Shown here: positions 26,623 to 31,388 of the stretch, in pieces | How the letters are laid out: each line of letters opens with the position of its first letter | Numbering within the stretch: position 1 is the first letter of the stretch | NCBI GenBank assembly: GCA_964461505.1 | Contig: CAYWUW010000007.1 | Location: 1-31,388 of the forward strand | DNA: 31,388 bases | Direction of reading: 5' to 3' | DNA from: HK-STAS-PATE-42 sp964461505 | Lineage (GTDB): Bacteria; Patescibacteriota; Saccharimonadia; Saccharimonadales; HK-STAS-PATE-42 | Made by a program: the position numbers and the translations under genes | Notes under the pieces: model-generated | The model's input: the letters and a program-made list of their open reading frames with translations, nothing else | What the model was told of the DNA's origin: nothing | The model's database searches: none

Positions 26623-27771
26623 CTACTTCTTGATCGCCACAACTGCGTATACTCCAGGGTTAGGTATCACTATGTCCACGTTCTGGCTAGGAATTCCACA
26701 ATTCTTAGTTATTTGCATAATTTCTCTCAGGCTTCTAGTGACAATAAATGGCCATCCAACAGCCCCTAAAGTGAAGTCTCCTACCGGTCTTCCAGTTAAC
26801 ATCTGTCCAAATATAAATGACCCTCCGGGTTCAAGTAGGTCCATGTTCCATCCTAAAAACTCTTCTGGTGTTGTTGTAATGCCAAGCTGCTGCAGCTGTT
26901 CACCAATATATTCCCAGATACCCATAGCCTCAATAAGCTTAAGTTTGCCCCCACACTTATCCAGAAGATGCTGAGGTAACTCTTTTTGCATGAATTCTTC
27001 CCCAAAAACATTACCAACTTGCTTATCGAAACCATTGCCTATCCTAAGCTCATTCGCCATTTCAGTAACTCCGTCCAATACCCCTCTATCAGCATCAACT
27101 AGTGTTAGTGGGGGCTTCACTTGGTTAGATCTAGCAACCTGTAGTGTCGGTATGGCTGTTCCACAGGCTATACTAGCCCAAGGCCCTGTGCCCAACTCTT
27201 GGTTGTGTTTCAGTAGTTCGGTTACTATTTCTGCCAAAGCTGTCGCACGAGTTCTAATTGCCAAGCCATCATGGCAACACGTGAACCAATCCGACGCAGT
27301 TTCGTCCAATAACCCAATGGGTTCCCCGCTCTTATCCAAAACTCTCTGGCCTACAAGTGGGTGTGATAAGGCCGCTAGTGCATAGGCCGAAGGTATAGAA
27401 CTCCTACCCCATTGCTGGAAGACAGTCGACTTATCACCGTAGAATTGGTTCAAAGCTAAAGGATATCCTGATGTCCTACCAGATCTCACTTCGCCCTCTT
27501 CATCTGTAAACTCATATGTTAAACCTGGTCTTCTTTCCCATTCGCCAGTCTCTCTTGCTTCACGGCACATCTGGTCTAGCAGCTCCTCTTCACGGCGTAC
27601 TCTATCGAACCTCTCTTCGGGTACTAGCGGTAGGTAGGGGTCTAGTACTGTAAGCTTACGTAGTGATTGTGGCTCTAGAGATCCTGTTAGGCCGAACTCT
27701 TCTGGGGCTAGGCATTCTTCTGATAAGACTTCACCTAAGGCAAACATTTCAGGAGTTTTTAGGGTATTCAT
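26623..27771 (-). CDS. Class I SAM-dependent methyltransferase-like protein
   Basis: A 382-aa protein. An acidic N-terminal region of about 100 residues precedes a Rossmann-type part: motif I SIACGTAIPT (200-209), acidic motif II TLVDADRGVLD (223-233), motif LIEAMGIWEYI (279-289) and LEPGGSFIFGQM (313-324), an order typical of class I methyltransferases. Motif I departs from the usual GxGxG (ACGTA). The substrate is unknown. A good promoter lies upstream (27810-27838). It sits between an FtsX-like permease gene and the sensor kinase, all on the minus strand, in a stretch nearly free of the iterated palindrome. Confidence 0.72.
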   Translation of the reverse strand: MNTLKTPEMFALGEVLSEECLAPEEFGLTGSLEPQSLRKLTVLDPYLPLVPEERFDRVRREEELLDQMCREARETGEWERRPGLTYEFTDEEGEVRSGRTSGYPLALNQFYGDKSTVFQQWGRSSIPSAYALAALSHPLVGQRVLDKSGEPIGLLDETASDWFTCCHDGLAIRTRATALAEIVTELLKHNQELGTGPWASIACGTAIPTLQVARSNQVKPPLTLVDADRGVLDGVTEMANELRIGNGFDKQVGNVFGEEFMQKELPQHLLDKCGGKLKLIEAMGIWEYIGEQLQQLGITTTPEEFLGWNMDLLEPGGSFIFGQMLTGRPVGDFTLGAVGWPFIVTRSLREIMQITKNCGIPSQNVDIVIPNPGVYAVVAIKK

Positions 27772-27809
27772 GCTGGCTTACGTATAATGCGAATAACTTT
27801 ATGATATAG

Positions 27810-27838
27810 AGTATAACATAGATATCAATTTTATTCAA
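27810..27838 (-). promoter_or_regulatory. Sigma70-like promoter of the methyltransferase-like gene
   Basis: On the minus strand, TTGAAT (27833-27838), a 17-base spacer ending in TGT (extended -10) and TATACT (27810-27815). The expected start is near 27803, giving a leader of about 30 bases. Confidence 0.7.
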
Positions 27839-27843
27839 GTAGA

Positions 27844-29124
27844 TTAACTACTCCGCATAGCGGATGTCAGTGATATCTTTGATATAGCCCTCTTGCCCCT
27901 TCTATACGACAAGGCTATAGAAGACAAGCCGATGAGAGCCAAAGAGGCTAGGAAATTCTTCTGAGATATCTCCATATTTAAGCCAGGAGCTATTTCGTTG
28001 GTTATAAGCGTGGCGCTATTAGCTATTAAGTAAGATAAAGGAGCAGCCATACCTAGCCTCATTACTGAATGGTAAAGTTCGGGCCTTAAGGATTGGTTAG
28101 TGTCTCCTCCAATGGCTTTGAGAACAGCAATATTTTTCCTATTGTCTCGTATGCGTCTAAGCAGTCCAGAGCTTTCATACATAACTCCAATTGCGGTCAT
28201 CGACATGGCAAAGAGAGACAGTATCATGCTAGCATTATAAGACATAAACTTTGAGGTATTTTTTGTAAAGTCTCCAAATGTTGCAACGCTAAACCTACCC
28301 TCACCGTACTGTTTATCAAGTTTCTCTTGAACGGCTGTTATATCGCTTTTATCACCGGGCAGAAGAGCTCCATAATAGTCTGGATCTTGATGGCTGTCCA
28401 CACTTCCTATAACTTTCTTGGCTACATCAGTGCTAACTACGGCAACTTCTCTCCTCATAGGAGCCTTTTCGGCACCCATTTCTCCACTAACTCTAAATTC
28501 CTCGCCACCAATCGAGACTTCTTCTCCCTTTTCGACTCCTGTTAAGCCTGTAATCTCAACGCTGCCATCCTGTGGAAGGGGTAAGCCTATGAGGATTCCG
28601 TTCATGGTCTCTTTTGTGTCTTTCGGGTTAGATATTTGAGGTAAATCTACAAAGAATCCTACTCCGCCTACTGCCTCGACAGCGGAAGAGGGGACTCTAC
28701 TCGTATTCATAATTGTGTCTGTGCCACCCTGGGTAACCACAATTGTATTATCAGTGTCTACCCCCGCCTCTTGTGCCACTGTATTCAATAAGTCCGCTTG
28801 CCCATTCCTAAAAGAACTCTCTGCACCAAATGAAAAAGATGTAAGCCCAAGCGCTATAGAAGTAGCAGCAACAGCTCCTAGTGCCTTTTTAAGTCCGTCT
28901 CTCTGCCTGGCTCTGCCTTTGTCTGGATCTGCACTTGAGAACAAAGATCTAAAAGCAGACTTCATCAACAGTCCCCCGGTCTCATTTGTTCCTACATAAT
29001 CTGCCGCCACCTTGTAGGCAGTAACAGTTAGCCCCGCAGCAACAATGGCAGGTGACCCATTTTGCAGTATACTGGATCCTTCCACCACGGCATCATTAAT
29101 CCTATTAGCCAATTCAATGTCCAT
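27844..29124 (-). CDS. FtsX/MacB-like permease protein without a visible ATPase partner
   Basis: A 426-aa membrane protein. Hydrophobic segments lie at about 25-45 and 85-105. A large outer region (about 110-285) follows. The C-terminal part has three more segments (about 292-317, 353-372, 388-405). Between them, RDNRKNIAVLKAIGGD matches the cytoplasmic loop of FtsX-type ABC permeases, the part that touches the ATPase. No ABC ATPase lies in the window, so it may pair with one elsewhere or act without one. It is read toward the methyltransferase-like gene, 72 bases away. Confidence 0.75.
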   Translation of the reverse strand: MDIELANRINDAVVEGSSILQNGSPAIVAAGLTVTAYKVAADYVGTNETGGLLMKSAFRSLFSSADPDKGRARQRDGLKKALGAVAATSIALGLTSFSFGAESSFRNGQADLLNTVAQEAGVDTDNTIVVTQGGTDTIMNTSRVPSSAVEAVGGVGFFVDLPQISNPKDTKETMNGILIGLPLPQDGSVEITGLTGVEKGEEVSIGGEEFRVSGEMGAEKAPMRREVAVVSTDVAKKVIGSVDSHQDPDYYGALLPGDKSDITAVQEKLDKQYGEGRFSVATFGDFTKNTSKFMSYNASMILSLFAMSMTAIGVMYESSGLLRRIRDNRKNIAVLKAIGGDTNQSLRPELYHSVMRLGMAAPLSYLIANSATLITNEIAPGLNMEISQKNFLASLALIGLSSIALSYRRGKRAISKISLTSAMRSS

Positions 29125-29131
29125 CTATAAT

Positions 29132-29160
29132 ACTCTAACATATAACTAGCTCTATTGCAA
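29132..29160 (-). promoter_or_regulatory. Promoter of the FtsX-like gene; leaderless start likely
   Basis: On the minus strand, TTGCAA (29155-29160), 17 bases ending in TGT, then TAGAGT (29132-29137). Only 7 bases separate the -10 from the ATG (29124), so the transcript should begin at the start codon. Confidence 0.6.
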
Positions 29161-29172
29161 TACTACTTAAGC

Positions 29173-29202
29173 TTAATCACTATCAATTTCTTATGCTATA
29201 CT
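29173..29202 (+). promoter_or_regulatory. Promoter of the FAD oxidase gene
   Basis: An extended -10, TGC plus TATACT (29197-29202), lies 10 bases before the ATG. A weak TTAATC (29173-29178) sits 18 bases further up, the same -35-like hexamer as at gatC. The leader would be 0-4 bases. Confidence 0.55.
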
Positions 29203-29212
29203 AAACTTAACT

Positions 29213-30856
29213 ATGAGCACTAAAGTCGCAGATTACCTCCGTGAACATCTTACAGGAGAAGTCTCCTCAGATTTAAGAACCCTCGATTACTTTGCAACCG
29301 ATGGTAGCGTTTTAACCATCACTCCACAAGTTGTCGTCTACCCACAAAACACACAAGATGTTCGCAAAACACTCCGTTTCTGTTGGCGCCTAGCCGAAAA
29401 AGGCACAATTCTACCAGTAACAGCACGCGGAGCCGGAACCGACCAAGCCGGTGGAGCCCTGGGCGATGGAATCATGTTGGCCTTCCCGGCTCACATGAAC
29501 AAACTCTTAAGCTTAGATGCCAAAAACGGCATAGTCAATGTTCAGCCAGGCATCAATTATCGAAACCTTCAAGATACCCTCAACAGCCATGGAATCTTTC
29601 TTCCGCCCTATCCGAGCTCTATAGATTACTGCACAATCGGTGGCTCCATCGCTAATAATGCCTCTGGAGTTCGCACCATCAAATACGGAGACACCCGCGA
29701 AATGGTTAAGGCACTAGATGTAGTTTTAGCCAATGGTGACACAATTACAACATCTCGCTTAAGCAAGCGCGAACTAGCTAAAAAAAAGTCGTTAGGAACT
29801 TTTGAAGGAGAAATCTATCGCCAAATCGATAACCTTCTTCACGAAAACGAGGCCATTTTAGATCAAGCAGATCCTGCCACTACCAAAAATTCCTCTGGAT
29901 ATGCCCTAACTCAAATCATCGAAAAAGATGGTTCCTTCGATCTAACTCCGCTGTTCGTCGGTTCTCAAGGAACCCTTGGAATAGTTACCGCAGCCCAACT
30001 CCAAGCTCAGCCTCATAATCCTCAACACCAGGTTGCACTTTTTGGCTTTACTAAGCTAGATGATTTAGTCGCTCTTACCTCCGCAGCAGTAGAACTCCAA
30101 CCTTCTGCTGTCGAACTGGTAGATAAAAACTTGCTAAACCAAGTTCAAATCCTTCAACCAAACCAGCTCAAAGGCCTCCTTCCAAGCACATACCCAAACT
30201 TTATGCTTATAGTCGAATTTGATGATCCTAAAGAAAAAGATCGTGCCAAAAAAACTAAAAAACTAACTAAGCTTATTCAAGAACTCGACGGTGAACTCAT
30301 CAGCCAAACTTCAAACCCCGAAGAGCGCGAAAAAATCTGGAAGATCCGCAATTCTGCCGCCGTAGTTATGGGCGCTAATTTTAAAGGTAAAGCCGCACTA
30401 CCACTTATAGAAGATGGCTGCGTTCCGCCAGAAAACTTCTCTAAGCTTATTTCCGCCACCTACGCACTCTTTAAAAAATTCAATCTAGATGTCGCCGTTT
30501 GGGGCCACGCTGGTGATGCCAATATTCACTTACAACCAATACTAAACTTAAGCGTACTCGGAGATCGCCAAAAAGCCTTTAAGCTTATGGATGCCTACTA
30601 CGGAATTATTCAAGATCTCGGCGGAACCATCTCTGGCGAACATAATGATGGCCGCTTACGAACTCCTTACATGAAGGCCATGTATCCAAAAGATGTTTAC
30701 GAACTCTTTAGCCAAGTTAAACAAATCTTCGACCCCTACAACTTCTTAAATCCCGGAGTTAAGTTCGGCACCACTAAAGAAGATCTCGTCACTATGATGC
30801 GCCACGAATACGATTCCGCCCACTGGAAGAAACACCTCCCCATGACCTCCCTCTAA
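29213..30856 (+). CDS. FAD-linked oxidase, GlcD/D-lactate dehydrogenase type
   Basis: A 547-aa flavoenzyme of the FAD_binding_4 plus FAD-oxidase_C family, which oxidises 2-hydroxy acids such as D-lactate or glycolate. The PCMH FAD domain (about 30-260) shows VVYPQNTQDV, ARGAGTDQAGGAL and TIGGSIANNASGVRTIKYGD. The C-terminal domain has the metal/substrate motifs WGHAGDANIHL and GEHNDGRL, then the FDPYNFLNPG ending. There is no C-terminal iron-sulfur domain, so electrons must go to a separate acceptor. The exact substrate cannot be told. It is divergent from the permease gene and followed by a repeat array. Confidence 0.92.
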   Translation: MSTKVADYLREHLTGEVSSDLRTLDYFATDGSVLTITPQVVVYPQNTQDVRKTLRFCWRLAEKGTILPVTARGAGTDQAGGALGDGIMLAFPAHMNKLLSLDAKNGIVNVQPGINYRNLQDTLNSHGIFLPPYPSSIDYCTIGGSIANNASGVRTIKYGDTREMVKALDVVLANGDTITTSRLSKRELAKKKSLGTFEGEIYRQIDNLLHENEAILDQADPATTKNSSGYALTQIIEKDGSFDLTPLFVGSQGTLGIVTAAQLQAQPHNPQHQVALFGFTKLDDLVALTSAAVELQPSAVELVDKNLLNQVQILQPNQLKGLLPSTYPNFMLIVEFDDPKEKDRAKKTKKLTKLIQELDGELISQTSNPEEREKIWKIRNSAAVVMGANFKGKAALPLIEDGCVPPENFSKLISATYALFKKFNLDVAVWGHAGDANIHLQPILNLSVLGDRQKAFKLMDAYYGIIQDLGGTISGEHNDGRLRTPYMKAMYPKDVYELFSQVKQIFDPYNFLNPGVKFGTTKEDLVTMMRHEYDSAHWKKHLPMTSL

Positions 30857-30893
30857 ACCTCCCGCCACTGTCCTCCCCATATCAACCTCCGTC

Positions 30894-30913
30894 ATTCCCG
30901 CGCAGGCGGGAAT
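30894..30913. repeat. dRS3-like 20-bp palindrome
   Basis: ATTCCC, 8 bases (GCGCAGGC), GGGAAT: this fits the layout of the neisserial dRS3 element, and GTC/TC flank it. It is the first unit of the downstream repeat array. Confidence 0.75.
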
Positions 30914-30946
30914 CTTAGATCTAAATTAAGCTTAAGCTCCCCACAC

Positions 30947-31338
30947 TGTCATTCTGAACCCATTCGACAAGCTCAGGGCAGGCTCCTGTGAAGGCCTGTC
31001 CCGCACTTGTTGCGGGGATCCAATCAAAAATAAATTCCTTATTACTAGATCCTCACGTCACTCGCTACGCTCGTTCCTCAGGATGACAGCAAAGAGAGGC
31101 ACTGTCATCCCCAGCCATGGCATGTCGCCATGACGTGCTCGACTGGGGATCCAGTCAAAAAAAGAATTAAGCTTAATTCCCTGACACCGTCATTCTGAAC
31201 GTATGTGAAGAATCCAGTCAAAAAGAAAAGGCTTCTTATTTAATTAGATCCTGAAACGAGTTCAGGATGACGGAGTTGGTGGTTCGGGATGACAAAGAAA
31301 GACGTGCGTACTGTATCCAAGAGATCTCTCGGTAGGCT
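30947..31338. repeat. Array of palindromic GTCAT...GATGAC intergenic repeats
   Basis: No gene is visible from 30857 to 31388. Units begin GTCATTC or GTCATCC and end GGATCCARTCAAAAA; some are inverted. Clear palindromes are ATCCCCAG/CTGGGGAT (31107-31114 with 31143-31150) enclosing CATGGC/GCCATG (31116-31121 with 31127-31132), and ATCCTGAA/TTCAGGAT (31248-31255 with 31261-31268). TTCGACAAGCTCAGGG (30963-30978) resembles a spacer word I have seen in many bacterial genomes. Direct units (30948, 31104, 31189) mix with inverted ones (ending 31086 and 31271). Confidence 0.75.
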
Positions 31339-31388
31339 CGAGATGACAGTTCTTAGGCTAAAAAATTAAGTTCCCGACAGCGTCGCCC

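Larger units (their letters stand above)
69..31175. repeat. Highly iterated palindrome TAAGCTTA (core AAGCTT), first to last copy
   Basis: By hand I count about 85 AAGCTT hexamers and more than 50 TAAGCTTA octamers in the window; random expectation at about 42% GC is roughly 9 and below 1. Many copies extend to TTAAGCTTAA or CTTAAGCTTAAG. Copies lie in spacers (69-76, 3691-3698, 29168-29175, 31168-31175) and inside genes, where they are read as Leu-Ser-Leu or Lys-Leu-Asn/Lys. They are densest at 10.5-15.1 kb and sparse at 1.8-9.4 kb and 25.1-29.1 kb. The related string AAACTTAAG also recurs. The role is unknown: a HIP1-like repeat, a DNA-uptake signal and a methylation site are all possible. 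Confidence 0.9.

Noticed and set aside
1..31388. Recoded TGA (SR1/Gracilibacteria code)
   Set aside because: gatA, recF and the PGK-TIM gene end naturally at TGA at the expected family lengths, with no in-frame TGA inside conserved genes.
30857..31388. CRISPR array
   Set aside because: Units are palindromes of differing length in both orientations, without constant repeats, regular spacers or cas genes.

Overview
The window looks like a chromosomal segment of a Patescibacteria/CPR bacterium, most likely Candidatus Saccharibacteria (TM7). The grounds are the compact gene layout, a conjugation-type (TraC/VirB4) ATPase next to cell-wall hydrolases, GatCAB in place of a visible Gln/Asn-tRNA synthetase, and many single-pass membrane proteins of unknown function. 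TGA serves as a normal stop (gatA, recF and the PGK-TIM gene end in TGA), which argues against the SR1/Gracilibacteria code. The lineage is inferred from gene content only.

Layout: 1-275 is a gene-free run of short perfect hairpins. rnpA (276-686) is followed by a type IV secretion-like block (887-10488): a TraC-N-like protein, a TraC/VirB4 ATPase, a 1178-aa membrane protein ending in a VanY-type carboxypeptidase, a secreted amidase/transglycosylase and a membrane-anchored protein. recF (minus) comes next, then pyruvate kinase and a phosphoglycerate kinase-triosephosphate isomerase fusion, which together cover much of lower glycolysis. A Pro/Glu-rich membrane protein, smpB and a small CxxC protein (both minus) precede gatC-gatA-dcd-gatB. 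A G-poor spacer (20987-21281) leads to two unknown membrane proteins and a PfkB sugar kinase. A minus-strand group follows (FtsX-like permease, SAM methyltransferase-like protein, orphan histidine kinase), then a GlcD-type FAD oxidase (plus). The last 530 bases are an array of palindromic repeats.

The strongest unexplained signal is not a gene. The palindrome TAAGCTTA (core AAGCTT, often extended to TTAAGCTTAA) occurs more than 50 times by hand count where fewer than one is expected, inside genes and between them. It is dense in housekeeping genes (10.5-15.1 kb) and sparse in the secretion block and in the permease-methyltransferase-kinase sensor region, so it also works as a marker of sequence history. 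Other points of interest are the peptidoglycan-degrading secretion cluster, a PGK-TIM fusion whose linker resembles the genome's low-complexity spacers, and promoters placed so that transcripts would begin at or very near the start codon.
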